Below are positions 46,443 through 55,462 of a stretch of 64,000 nt of DNA, one piece after another. Each line of letters opens with the position of its first letter. Position 1 is the first letter of the stretch. The stretch lies in the NCBI RefSeq assembly GCF_016745275.1, contig NZ_JADOEP010000012.1, positions 32,993 to 96,992 on the forward strand, read 5' to 3'. Both the position numbers and the translations under genes were made by a program. The notes beneath the pieces are model-generated. The model saw only the letters and a program-made list of their open reading frames with translations. It was not told where the DNA came from and did not search any database. Source of the DNA: Enterococcus sp. BWB1-3 (GTDB lineage: Bacteria; Bacillota; Bacilli; Lactobacillales; Enterococcaceae).

Positions 46443-48108
46443 TATGAATAAAATTCAAAGCTATTTATCAAAGCTTTATTCTGGTAATAAACTGGCAATT
46501 GCCGAAGAAGAATTCCGGAAAATGTTAGAAGGATTTTCGACTAGCAGCTTTGTTGAACGAGAGCCGCTATCTGAACGTAGTGTATATTTAATCACATATG
46601 GAGACTCATTTTTATCGGAAAATCAAAAACCATTACAGGTCTTGAAAGAGGTCATTGATAGAACGTTGTCTGATACTATTACAGATGTACACCTGCTGCC
46701 TATGTTTCCTTTTACTTCCGATGATGGGTTTTCAGTAGTGGATTATGATCAAATTAATCCTGATTTAGGCGATTGGACGGATATAGAGGAATTAGCAAAA
46801 AATAAGCGATTGATGTTTGATTTTGTAGCGAATCACATGTCAAAGGATAGTCTGTGGTTTAAAAATTATCTTAACCGCAAGCCAGGTTTTGATGAAGCTT
46901 TTGTAGCCTGCCAATCAGATTTCGATACCACAAAAGTGGTGCGTCCTAGAACATCACCTCTGTTTCATGAATATAAGAATACTCAAGGTGAGCTGGTTTC
47001 TGCATGGACAACTTTTAGTGAAGATCAAGTCGATGTTAATGTAAAAGACCCAATCATGTTGGTGCGTCTGACCAAAGTTCTGCTGAATTATGCTCAAAAG
47101 GGTGCAGCTTCAATTCGCCTGGATGCAATAGGTTTTTTGTGGAAAGAAAGTGGAACGGTTTGTATGCATTTACCACAGACACATACGATTGTCCAATTAT
47201 GGAATTACTTACTATCAAAATTAACACCAAATACTCAAATCATTACGGAAACGAATGTACCCCATAAGGATAATATTAGTTATTTTGGAGACACTGAGAA
47301 TGAAGCGAATCAAGTGTATCAATTCCCTTTACCGCCACTAGTTCTTCATAGCTTTATAAATAGAAATTCTATCAAATTATCAGAATGGGCTAAAACTATT
47401 GATAAAGTATCCGAAACTGCGACATATTTTAATTTTCTTGCTTCGCATGATGGTATAGGGCTGCGTCCAACTGAAGGAATTCTGAGCGATGAAGAAAGAC
47501 AAAAATTAGTGAATCGAGTGTTGCAAAACAAGGGAAAAGTATCTTATAAAAGCAATGCTGATGGTACCCAGTCTGTTTACGAGATGAATATTAATTATAG
47601 TTCTGCTTTGTCTGATGAAACGGAACCTGAAATGACACCTCAAAAAATGATTGCCGCACATCATATTTTACTTTCCGTTGTGGGTGTACCTGCTATTTAT
47701 TCCCATTCAATATTTGGTTCAAAGAATGATCTGGAAGGATTGGAAAAATCGGGTATTAATCGACGAATTAATCGTGAAAAGTTACAAAAAAATGTTTTAT
47801 TCGCAGAATTGAAAGAAGATGCTTATCGCAAAGCTATTTATGAGGGGATTACAAAGCTCATTAGAATCAGAGCTGATGAAGAAGCATTTAATCCGTATAA
47901 TCCTCAAGAAGTTTTGGATATAAGTAAACAGGTTTTTTGTCTAAAACGAATTGGTAAAACTTCTGACATCACTTGTTTAACAAATTTAAGTAACCATGAA
48001 GTCATGGTCGAAGGTGTTAAGGGGAAAAATCTGATTACAGGTACTGAGGTAAACGGAGGCTTTTTATTGCCACCATATGGCTGTGCTTGGTTAAAGGAAG
48101 AGAAGTAA
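46435..48108 (+). CDS. GH13_18 glycoside phosphorylase, predicted glucosylglycerate phosphorylase
   Basis: 557 residues of the sucrose-phosphorylase subfamily. YGDSFLSENQKPLQVLKEV is at the start, the nucleophile Asp is in IRLDAIGFLWKESGT, the acid/base Glu in ITETNVPHKDN, and NFLASHDGIGLRP follows. Subfamily members split sucrose, sucrose-6-phosphate, glucosylglycerol or glucosylglycerate with phosphate. A mannosidase before it and a glycerate kinase after it make a glucosylglycerate-type substrate most likely. Start is ATG 46435 (overlapping mngB) or ATG 46444 (AAGGAT ahead). No signal peptide. Confidence 0.8.
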   Translation: MIDMNKIQSYLSKLYSGNKLAIAEEEFRKMLEGFSTSSFVEREPLSERSVYLITYGDSFLSENQKPLQVLKEVIDRTLSDTITDVHLLPMFPFTSDDGFSVVDYDQINPDLGDWTDIEELAKNKRLMFDFVANHMSKDSLWFKNYLNRKPGFDEAFVACQSDFDTTKVVRPRTSPLFHEYKNTQGELVSAWTTFSEDQVDVNVKDPIMLVRLTKVLLNYAQKGAASIRLDAIGFLWKESGTVCMHLPQTHTIVQLWNYLLSKLTPNTQIITETNVPHKDNISYFGDTENEANQVYQFPLPPLVLHSFINRNSIKLSEWAKTIDKVSETATYFNFLASHDGIGLRPTEGILSDEERQKLVNRVLQNKGKVSYKSNADGTQSVYEMNINYSSALSDETEPEMTPQKMIAAHHILLSVVGVPAIYSHSIFGSKNDLEGLEKSGINRRINREKLQKNVLFAELKEDAYRKAIYEGITKLIRIRADEEAFNPYNPQEVLDISKQVFCLKRIGKTSDITCLTNLSNHEVMVEGVKGKNLITGTEVNGGFLLPPYGCAWLKEEK

Positions 48109-49221
48109 ATGAAAATTGTTGCTGCAATTGATTCTTTTAAAGGGAGTGCAAGTTCAAAAGAACTAAATACTGCATTTTTTAAAAATATCACGAATACTAC
48201 TATTGAAAAGGTCAATTTTCCTATCGCAGATGGCGGAGAGGGGACTATGGAGGCTATACATAGTTCTCTCGGAGGAATCTACCATCAAGCGAAAGTTCAG
48301 GACCCTTTAGGTAAACTTAGAAAAATCAATTTCTTGGTTGTAGATATAGACGGTGTTCCTACGGCAGTGGTAGAATCTGCAGAAGTTATTGGAATTCATC
48401 TTGTCTCACAAAATAATGAAACTCTTCGACAAAGCTCTACGTATGGGCTAGGAAAGCTGCTGTCTATTTTGATTGATAAAGGAATTAAACATATTTATGT
48501 GACTTTGGGTGGAAGTGGTACTTCTGATGGGGGTTTAGGCTTATTGGCAGGCCTAGGTGCTGAGATGAACTTCGAATGGGGAAGCAATCCTTTGATTACG
48601 GCGAAAGAGGTTAATTTAACTCCTGCGCTCTCAAAAGTAAAAAATATTAAAATTTCTACGTTAGTTGATGTAGACAATCCTTATTGTGGTGAGCGAGGCT
48701 TTTCAAGAGTTTTTGGACCTCAAAAAGGCGGCGATATGAATACTCTAGATGAGTTTGATAAAAAAGCTCATGACCTTTCAGTTTTATTTAAGCAAAAATC
48801 GAGTATCGATTTGAGCATTTTATCGGGTGCGGGTGCAGCAGGCGGATTGGGAGGTGCGTTGGCACTTTTAGGAGCTGAGCTTGTTCCAGGCTTTGCAACG
48901 ATCAGCCAATTAATTGGTTTTGAAAAGACTATTTTGGATGCTGATTTGGTTATTACTGGTGAAGGTAAAATTGATGGTCAAACTGGAGGAGGGAAAGTTC
49001 CGCTGGGAGTTGCACAAGCTGCTAAAAAAATTGGACTTCCTGTGATTGCTATCTGCGGCAGTCGTACACCTGAAATTGGTGCTTTAGAAGAGTTGACTTT
49101 AGGTATATTTAGTATTCAACAAGGACCTATAAGTTTAGAGGAAGCTATCAATAAAAAGCGAACTTTAAATAATGTATCGATCTTAGGGAGATCGTTACTT
49201 GAGATTTGGTGTAGATATTAA
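48109..49221 (+). CDS. glxK: Glycerate kinase, GarK/GlxK family
   Basis: 370 residues starting MKIVAAIDSFKGSASSKELN, with ADGGEGTMEAI, VTLGGSGTSDGGLGLLAGLG, GAGAAGGLGGALALLGAEL and VITGEGKIDGQTGGGKVP. The enzyme phosphorylates glycerate to 2-phosphoglycerate, which enters lower glycolysis. It begins directly after the phosphorylase stop. Both upstream glycosidases release glycerate in their predicted reactions, so this kinase closes the pathway. Confidence 0.92.
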   Translation: MKIVAAIDSFKGSASSKELNTAFFKNITNTTIEKVNFPIADGGEGTMEAIHSSLGGIYHQAKVQDPLGKLRKINFLVVDIDGVPTAVVESAEVIGIHLVSQNNETLRQSSTYGLGKLLSILIDKGIKHIYVTLGGSGTSDGGLGLLAGLGAEMNFEWGSNPLITAKEVNLTPALSKVKNIKISTLVDVDNPYCGERGFSRVFGPQKGGDMNTLDEFDKKAHDLSVLFKQKSSIDLSILSGAGAAGGLGGALALLGAELVPGFATISQLIGFEKTILDADLVITGEGKIDGQTGGGKVPLGVAQAAKKIGLPVIAICGSRTPEIGALEELTLGIFSIQQGPISLEEAINKKRTLNNVSILGRSLLEIWCRY

Positions 49222-49633
49222 TTAGCATAATATTGAAATAATAATATATAGAACTTATACGCTTTCTTACTAGTGCTCCGACAATCCATTGAATTTGTTG
49301 AAATTTCACTCAATAGCTTCAATTGGCTATGCTCAGACTCTTATCTTAGCTTCAACAGTTACTTAATTGGTCTCACAAATCCTTATTTTTGCTATTTTAC
49401 TATTCACCCAATCTGTTTTTCAGCAGAAAAATGCCTAAGCGACTGGGCACAGGCTATATACGATTGGCTGTCTCCATAATCTATGGCAGATGCAGAGGCT
49501 ATGTGTTTCGCTCTATTACCAGAAAGTATTGATATGATAATTAAGTCTTGGATTATTTTAAATGAGAAACTGATAGGAACTTCCCCATTTTTATGCTATC
49601 ATTTTTAGTAACTAAAATGAAGTAGGTGAAAGA
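49222..49633. other. Intergenic region, glycerate kinase to lysA
   Basis: 412 bp. A 68-codon open frame (49273-49479) has no ribosome site and no familiar motif, and I do not call it a gene. No clear terminator for the mng operon is seen. An AT-rich stretch before 49634 probably holds the lysA promoter. Confidence 0.4.
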
Positions 49634-50938
49634 ATGTCGTTATTATTTGGTACTGCAGAGTATAATGAAAAGAATCATTTAGCGATTGGCGGGTGTGATA
49701 CAACAGAGCTGGCTGAAAAATATGGCACCCCTTTATTTATTTATGATGTTGCACAAATTCGGGAAAAAGCCAGAGGGTTCAAAAAAACATTGGATGAAAT
49801 GGGCGTCAAAAATAAAGTCGTATATGCAAGCAAAGCATTCAGCTGTCTAGCTGTGTACAAGTTGCTGGAAGAAGAAAATCTAGGGTGTGATGTTGTTTCA
49901 GGCGGAGAACTGTATACTGCTTTAAAAGGCGGTATGAATCCTGATAATATTGAATTTCATGGTAATAATAAAACAAAAGAAGAACTTGAATTTGCCTTGG
50001 ACAGCAAAATAGGTATGATTATCATAGATAATTTTTATGAGCTGGAATTATTGAAAGAACTGACGGCTTCGAAAGGGGTTAAGCAAGCAGTGATGCTTCG
50101 AATCACTCCTGGAGTCAATGCAGAAACACATGAATTTATTCTTACAGGACAGGTGGATTCTAAATTTGGATTTGACGTAAACAGCGGACAAGCTGAAAAA
50201 GCCTTGGCAACAGCACTTGAGATTGAAGGCTTGTATGTAAAAGGAATTCATTGTCATATAGGTTCCCAGATATTTTCCTCTGAAGGATTTATTATTGCAG
50301 TTGAGAAAATGATGGCGATTTTGCAAAAATATAAGGAAAATTATGGCTATATTGCGGATATCCTTAATATGGGCGGAGGTTTTGGTGTTAAATATGTAGA
50401 AAGTGATACACCATTAAAACCGGAACAGTTTGTTCAGGCAATTGTAGAAGCTGTTAAGGGACACTGCGTGATTCTTGAATATCCTTTACCGGAAATTTGG
50501 ATTGAGCCTGGTCGTAATATTGTTGCAGAAGCAGGGACAACGCTGTATAAAGTGGGTTCACAGAAAGTGATTCCTGATATTCGTCATTATGTTTCAGTTG
50601 ACGGTGGAATGGGCGATAATATCCGACCGGCGTTGTATGATGCAGTGTACACAGCTGCGCTTGCCAATCGGGTGAGCGAGGGAAACAAAAGCGAAGTGGC
50701 ACTAGTTGGGAAATACTGCGAATCTGGAGATGTCCTCATTAAGTCGATTGAGCTGCCTGACCTTGTTGCCGGAGATTTGCTTGCAATGAGCAGTACCGGA
50801 GCATATGGGTATTCAATGGCTAATAATTATAATCGTAATCCACGACCGGCAGTAATATTTGTTGAAGATGGCAAAGATACACTAGTGGTTCGCAGAGAAA
50901 CCTATGAAGATTTGATTTCACTGGATTGCGAAGTTTAG
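49634..50938 (+). CDS. lysA: Diaminopimelate decarboxylase
   Basis: 434 residues: a PLP enzyme converting meso-diaminopimelate to L-lysine and CO2. The PLP lysine is in KVVYASKAFSC, then HGNNKTKEEL, HCHIGSQIF, MGGGFGVKY, the glycine-rich phosphate loop and the active-site Cys in GKYCESGDVL. It stands alone, without other lysine genes in the window. Ribosome site AGGTG before ATG 49634. Confidence 0.95.
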   Translation: MSLLFGTAEYNEKNHLAIGGCDTTELAEKYGTPLFIYDVAQIREKARGFKKTLDEMGVKNKVVYASKAFSCLAVYKLLEEENLGCDVVSGGELYTALKGGMNPDNIEFHGNNKTKEELEFALDSKIGMIIIDNFYELELLKELTASKGVKQAVMLRITPGVNAETHEFILTGQVDSKFGFDVNSGQAEKALATALEIEGLYVKGIHCHIGSQIFSSEGFIIAVEKMMAILQKYKENYGYIADILNMGGGFGVKYVESDTPLKPEQFVQAIVEAVKGHCVILEYPLPEIWIEPGRNIVAEAGTTLYKVGSQKVIPDIRHYVSVDGGMGDNIRPALYDAVYTAALANRVSEGNKSEVALVGKYCESGDVLIKSIELPDLVAGDLLAMSSTGAYGYSMANNYNRNPRPAVIFVEDGKDTLVVRRETYEDLISLDCEV

Positions 50939-51176
50939 CAGTAATCAAAAAATAAGATAGAATTTTTTTGTTTAAAGTAAGAGTGATATCAATGGATTTT
51001 GAAGAGCTTTGAGTCGATAAAACATTTGCAGAGAATATGATTTTTATCCTCGTGGTTGTTTTTCTTTATTTTGTAAATACTTTTGAGTGCAACAGATGAT
51101 ATAATAAAAATACGGAGATTCAGCGGCAAAGATTATTTTTTGCAAAGATCAAAATCATAAATAAGGTGAGAAAAAG

Positions 51177-51482
51177 ATGAATTCAGACTTAGCACTACAG
51201 TTTTCTATCAGTCTTATTTTTATTGTAATAGGTATGCAGCTAATAAGAGGAAAATGGCTGATGCTTATTGCCGGTTATAATACGATGAGCAGTGAAAAAA
51301 GGAAGCGTATCAATGGACAGGCTTTGGGGAAAGCGATAGGTATATTGTTACTTTATTTTGGTGTTGTTATCCTTGCAACCACCTTGCTGCCTGCATTAGC
51401 TGATCTGTTTGGCTGGCTGATTTTGGTTCCAATAGGCTTTCTGCTAATTTATGTAAATACTTCAGCAAAATTTAAGAACTAA
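51177..51482 (+). CDS. Small membrane protein, DUF3784-like
   Basis: 101 residues with three hydrophobic segments (LQFSISLIFIVIGMQLI, GILLLYFGVVILATTLL, LFGWLILVPIGFLLIYV) and the loop AGYNTMSSEKRKRINGQALG, which is typical of the DUF3784 family. Function unknown. AAGGTGAG precedes the ATG. Confidence 0.72.
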   Translation: MNSDLALQFSISLIFIVIGMQLIRGKWLMLIAGYNTMSSEKRKRINGQALGKAIGILLLYFGVVILATTLLPALADLFGWLILVPIGFLLIYVNTSAKFKN

Positions 51483-51868
51483 CTGATCCGCTGCTGATGG
51501 ATGAATGATGTTTCTTCTGCTCGGAGGAATGTTAATGACATCTGTCAGTTTTTTTTGGATAGTGAAGAGTAAAGTTTTAGGAGTAAGGGAATGAATAAAA
51601 TTTTTTAAAGGCGGTATTGAAAGAATGGATTTGCTTATGAAAGCAGTTCTGTTCTGAACTATTCAGTGAAAAATTAGATTGCTTTTTTACTGGAAATAAG
51701 TTTATTTTACGTATCTTATAAAAAACATAGAATTATCATTTAGCATGTTTGTGAAAAAATTATTTACCCCTGCTTTCTATTTAATTTGTGTTAAAGCCAT
51801 GTATCTATAATTTGTATTAATAGAAATATTATAAAATGAAATTATATCAACTATAGGTAAAGATAGTA

Positions 51869-51970
51869 ATGAACAAACAACACAAAAGTATTGACAAGAT
51901 TCAGCTATTGAAGGCAATTATACCAGGTATTCTTCTGCTTAAAGCAGTTTTTAAAAGCATGACTAACTAG
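51869..51970 (+). CDS. Possible 33-residue basic-hydrophobic peptide
   Basis: ATG 51869 opens a 33-codon frame. It has a charged start (MNKQHKSIDKIQ), a hydrophobic core (LLKAIIPGILLLKAVF) and a basic end (KSMTN). This layout suits a signal-peptide-like pheromone precursor, a small membrane-active peptide or a type I toxin. The ribosome site (AGGTAAAG) is only fair. It could also be a chance frame. Confidence 0.3.
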   Translation: MNKQHKSIDKIQLLKAIIPGILLLKAVFKSMTN

Positions 51971-52131
51971 GAGGCATCTGAAAACTCAAGAGGTGAATAT
52001 TTTGATGATTTTTATAGAACTTACCGTCATAAATACTCGCTTATGACCTACATAACCTGTGTTTTCTTCCTTGATTTTAACAAAAATTACTGAAAAATTT
52101 GAATTCCACTAACTTTTCAGACAGGCCCTAG
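51967..52131. repeat. Possible small inverted-end element
   Basis: CTAGGAGGCATCTGAAAA at the left and TTTTCAGACAGGCCCTAG at the right read as imperfect inverted repeats around about 130 bp with no ORF. CTAG at both ends could be part of the repeats or a target duplication. It may be a MITE or a collapsed IS. Confidence 0.4.
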
Positions 52132-52277
52132 TCAGAGCTGACAGAAACCTGAGAAGCCTTTATATTTTTGAATGAAAAAAGAGTAAGCAACAATAATTTA
52201 GCGCCAGATAAAAAGAGCTGCTGTTTTATAAAGGCGGCATCTTGTTTCTATCAGTCAAAGAAAAGGATGTATTTACT

Positions 52278-52934
52278 ATGATGATTGTTGGGGTATTGTT
52301 TATTTCAGGTGTAGTAGTTTTTTTGTTTCGTTTCCTTCTTCGCCAATCAAAAAAACCGACTGGCTTTGTCGGAAGAATGATGATGCGTATTTGGAATCGT
52401 GTATATATTCCAATGACTGATTGGGCGATTAATATTCTTCCAAATAGTTCATATGATAGGATTTTGGACGTTGGTGTCGGAAACGGTGCGTCTAGTCAGT
52501 TACTGAAAAAAAGATTTCCAGCTAGTTTGATTTATGGGATTGATCTTTCAGAAGAAGCTGCAGCGGCAGCTGATCAACTAAATACAAAAGGTATTCATTT
52601 TAGTATTCAAACAATTGAACAGACTTCATTTCAATGTGGAGAATTTGACTTGGTTTCAGCTTTTCAAACGCATTTTCACTGGGAAAATCTGGATCAGGCT
52701 TTATTAGAAATACATAGAATACTTACTCCTGCCGGGCTTCTTCTGATTGCCTGTGAGTATTCGAAAATTCAATATTTTTTGAAGGACATAGCAAAAAAAG
52801 AGAGATTAGAAGATTATCTGAATGGTTTAGGCTTCAGGCTGACAGATATGAGAAAAGGGAATAATTGGGTGTGTTATTTGATAGAAAAAAAGACTGATAA
52901 CGATCGGTGTATAAATTTTAGTAGATTGGAATAA
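52278..52934 (+). CDS. Membrane-anchored class I SAM methyltransferase
   Basis: 218 residues. One N-terminal hydrophobic helix (MMIVGVLFISGVVVFLFRFLL) precedes a methyltransferase core with the SAM loop ILDVGVGNGASSQLLKKRF, the acidic residue in LIYGIDLSEEAA, and motif FDLVSAFQTHFHWENLDQAL. ATG 52278 is preferred (AAAGGA upstream). The substrate is unknown. It runs in the same direction as, and 59 bp before, the first rgg gene. Confidence 0.78.
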   Translation: MMIVGVLFISGVVVFLFRFLLRQSKKPTGFVGRMMMRIWNRVYIPMTDWAINILPNSSYDRILDVGVGNGASSQLLKKRFPASLIYGIDLSEEAAAAADQLNTKGIHFSIQTIEQTSFQCGEFDLVSAFQTHFHWENLDQALLEIHRILTPAGLLLIACEYSKIQYFLKDIAKKERLEDYLNGLGFRLTDMRKGNNWVCYLIEKKTDNDRCINFSRLE

Positions 52935-52993
52935 AATGGTAATCCCAAGTGTTTCTGAATGTTGTATAATTCTATTTTTTGAGGAGTTGAAAA

Positions 52994-53863
52994 ATGTCAA
53001 TAAATATTGGAGAAACACTGCGTTTTTTTAGAACGCACTTAGGTTTAAAACAAAAGGAAATGCTTTCAGAATATACTGATGGTTCCGTTTATTCCAGAAT
53101 TGAAACTGATACCAGACCTTTAAAATTAGATGAATTATTGGATATTTTGGATGTTGGATCAATAAATGCACATGAATTCGTAACCTTTAGCCATTTGGAT
53201 AAAGAGCAGCGGCTATTTCGAAAACTGCTTTCAGAAGCTGCGCAGAATTTGAGTCATAAACAAAAGAAGGAGAGTCTTATTAGTTATTATAATAAGCTGT
53301 CCAATTTAGGCTATCGAAATATACGTGAAACTTCTAATCTAATTTTGATAAAACTATCATTTTCAGAACATTGGGAAGAGATTGATGCGGTTGACCAAGA
53401 AGAGGTTGACAAAATGTTCCGTTATTTAATGGAACGAAAGATACTTCTTCAATATGACTATGTTTTGCTGTCCAATCTCATGTTCAAATTTTCTGGGAAA
53501 CAAAAACGGCTGATTGTAGAAAGGGCTTTTCCTGTTAAATATTATGAGAAAAGAGATTATATCACGCTGAATTTTTCATGTAATGCATTAACAAACGTAG
53601 TCACCAGCTGTTTATATAATAAAGAATTTGAAGATGCAAAGAGGTATCTGGAGACTTGTGACAAACAAGAAAAAACAATTTTCAATTTTCAGTTCCATTT
53701 AGAAGTAAAATACCTTAAGAATTTACTTGCGTATCTTGAAACAGGGAACATCAACTATTTGCAGAAGATACACAGCTTTATTGCGGTTTTAGAAGATAGT
53801 GGCTATTTAGAGCAAGCTGAAAATATCAGGGAAGAAGTTAAAACATTTACTCATGCTCCCTAA
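52994..53863 (+). CDS. Rgg-family transcriptional regulator 1
   Basis: 289 residues with the Rgg plan: an N-terminal helix-turn-helix (IGETLRFFRTHLGLKQKEML, then YSRIETDTRPLKLDELLDIL) and a helical repeat C-domain (FVTFSHLDKEQRLFRKLL, YLKNLLAYLETGNINYLQKI). It is a clear paralogue of the Rgg at 54383-55285. A TATAAT-like -10 lies about 30 bases ahead of GAGGAG and the ATG. I found no hydrophobic peptide gene beside it, so it may answer to another peptide or to the one next to its paralogue. Confidence 0.87.
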   Translation: MSINIGETLRFFRTHLGLKQKEMLSEYTDGSVYSRIETDTRPLKLDELLDILDVGSINAHEFVTFSHLDKEQRLFRKLLSEAAQNLSHKQKKESLISYYNKLSNLGYRNIRETSNLILIKLSFSEHWEEIDAVDQEEVDKMFRYLMERKILLQYDYVLLSNLMFKFSGKQKRLIVERAFPVKYYEKRDYITLNFSCNALTNVVTSCLYNKEFEDAKRYLETCDKQEKTIFNFQFHLEVKYLKNLLAYLETGNINYLQKIHSFIAVLEDSGYLEQAENIREEVKTFTHAP

Positions 53864-54184
53864 GAGCAAAAATATAGTTCTGGGGAGAGAATAATGGGTA
53901 TTATCTATGCGGATGGAAAGGCAAAGTTATCTCAATTGATAAATATTGATGAAAATCCATAAAAGTTGAGGATTTTACGATTATTCAGACATTGCTTTAC
54001 ACGTAGCATATCTGGCAGGGAACAGCAGTTGCTGTTATTCTTAAGCTATTTGGAAATGGATTTCTTTGACAGAGAGAAATTGATTAGAGATTACTGAAAT
54101 CAGAAAAACTAAGAAAATGTTGCATTATGGAATACAAGGGAAGAGAAACTGCCTAATAATTGTTTTTTGGTTATATGGAAGAAA
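53864..54184. other. Coding debris between rgg 1 and the repeat
   Basis: 321 bp. ATG 53894, behind GGGGAGAG, opens 22 codons (MGIIYADGKAKLSQLINIDE, then NP-stop) that are not hydrophobic and look like the cut-off start of a larger gene. No intact gene or terminator is seen. Confidence 0.4.
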
Positions 54185-54380
54185 GAGGACTGTGACATAA
54201 GTATATCTGAGCCCCCTAAAGCCGAATAAACAGTGTTCCAGTCTTTGTATGATTCGAGCATTCGAAGAAGGCCCCTCCATTCTTCGAGGATCAAAACGAA
54301 GTCCTTCAATTCTTAGCAGCTCTGCCGTTTGGAAATTGGTGAGATCGAAACAAACACTCATGAGTGTTTGTCACAACCTC
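54185..54380. repeat. MITE-like dispersed repeat, internally deleted copy
   Basis: About 196 bp beginning GAGGACTGTGACATAAG and ending TGTCACAACCTC. It shares GCCGAATAAACAGTGTTCCA and CCCCTCCATTCTTCGAGGAT with the long copy at 33239 but lacks its right half. It lies directly at the 3' end of the second rgg gene and could provide its terminator. Confidence 0.75.
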
Positions 54381-54382
54381 TT

Positions 54383-55285
54383 TTATTTTATATGTGTAGG
54401 CGGGGTATCAGGATGTCTTTTTTTATAGGTGAAATCCTTGATTTCCTGTATTGTTCTTTCCGCCTGACCAATATTACCAATTTCTTTTAATGTGTTGATA
54501 TAATTATTCAGCTTATTTGCATAGTCTATATCACCTGTTTCAAGGAAAAGGATCAGATTTTTCAGATAGTTAACCTCTAACTGGGCTTTCATATTATCCT
54601 GATTTTTAATGAGATTATCAGCAATCTTTATATATTTGAGTGCTGCTTTAAGGTTATTCTCATGCAGATATATTGTTATCAAGTTAGGAATAGCAGTATA
54701 GGCATACTTCAATGTTATTGGATCGCGCTTATCTTGATCTTTAATAGGATAGGCTTTCTCTATCAGTGCTTCTCTCTGAACTGGCGGAAGCAGATAAATC
54801 ATATTGGACAATAATGTATAGTCATATTGCAGAAAATAGGTTTTATTTGAAAGTAGTGCGAATACTTGCTGTTTGTCCTCTTCAGTTATTGTTTCTATTT
54901 CAGGCCAGAACTGATGAAAGTACACTTTGATTGATATGTAATTTGATAATTCCAGCACATTTTTCATTTTTCTTGCAGACAACTTATTGTAATAATCCAA
55001 TATTTTATTTTTTTTTACTGGATTTTCTATATCTGCAGAGGCTGCATAATAATCAGCTCTGAAGTCTTTCTGAAGTTTATCTAAGTTACTATATGAGATA
55101 AATTCATAGATGTTTATGTCTGCATTATCAAGAATTTCCACAAGCTCATCAATCTTTATAGTCCTGCTGTCACTTTCTATTCTGGAATAAGTGGAAGGAT
55201 TTTTGGATGATGGCATCATCTCTTTTTGCATAAGATTCAGAGATGTTCTAAAAAATCTTAGCGTATCACCAATGTTCAGCTTCAT
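54383..55285 (-). CDS. Rgg-family transcriptional regulator 2
   Basis: 300 residues: a helix-turn-helix (IGDTLRFFRTSLNLMQKEMM, TYSRIESDSRTIKIDELVEI) and the Rgg C-domain (FISYSNLDKLQKDFRADYY, YDYTLLSNMIYLLPPVQREA, NYLKNLILFLETGDIDYANK). It is divergent from the 22-residue hydrophobic peptide gene at 55463, the arrangement of streptococcal group I rgg/shp pairs. Predicted to bind the imported peptide and switch the shared promoter region. Confidence 0.9.
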   Translation of the reverse strand: MKLNIGDTLRFFRTSLNLMQKEMMPSSKNPSTYSRIESDSRTIKIDELVEILDNADINIYEFISYSNLDKLQKDFRADYYAASADIENPVKKNKILDYYNKLSARKMKNVLELSNYISIKVYFHQFWPEIETITEEDKQQVFALLSNKTYFLQYDYTLLSNMIYLLPPVQREALIEKAYPIKDQDKRDPITLKYAYTAIPNLITIYLHENNLKAALKYIKIADNLIKNQDNMKAQLEVNYLKNLILFLETGDIDYANKLNNYINTLKEIGNIGQAERTIQEIKDFTYKKRHPDTPPTHIK

Positions 55286-55393
55286 ATTAACCCTACTTTC
55301 CTTCTTTTATTATAGTATGCAATAATATTGAAAATAGAAAATATTTATCTTAATGTTTATTATATCATTACCAATTATGTTCATTTTTTTAAT

Positions 55394-55422
55394 TGCTCCC
55401 TTTATTTTAAAGTCATAATATG
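55394..55422 (+). promoter_or_regulatory. Promoter of the short hydrophobic peptide gene
   Basis: TTGCTC (55394-55399), 17 bases, TAATAT (55417-55422). The weak -35 is what one expects if an Rgg activator is needed. The start of transcription would be near 55429, about 34 bases before the ATG. Confidence 0.55.
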
Positions 55423-55462
55423 TTATATTTAAGTTACTTGATGGAAGGAGGGAGAAAAGTAT

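Larger units (their letters stand above)
51483..52277. other. Accessory intergenic region, 795 bp
   Basis: An AT-rich stretch between the DUF3784-like gene and the methyltransferase. It holds a possible hydrophobic peptide gene (51869-51970), directly followed by a short element with matching ends (51967-52131). The part 51483-51860 shows only very short frames, for example a 10-codon one near 51625, and no structure I can name. Confidence 0.4.

Noticed and set aside
49273-49479. 68-codon frame between the glycerate kinase and lysA genes
   Set aside because: No ribosome site, aromatic and Ser/Asn-rich composition typical of chance AT-rich frames, no familiar motif.
53894-53962. 22-codon frame after rgg 1 considered as a second pheromone
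   Set aside because: It has a fair ribosome site but is polar and charged, unlike SHP or other Rgg-type peptides; more likely the start of a lost gene.
54109-54361. Two overlapping minus-strand frames of 66 and 78 codons
   Set aside because: They fall on the deleted copy of the dispersed repeat; the similar residue strings at 33.2 kb only reflect the shared DNA repeat.
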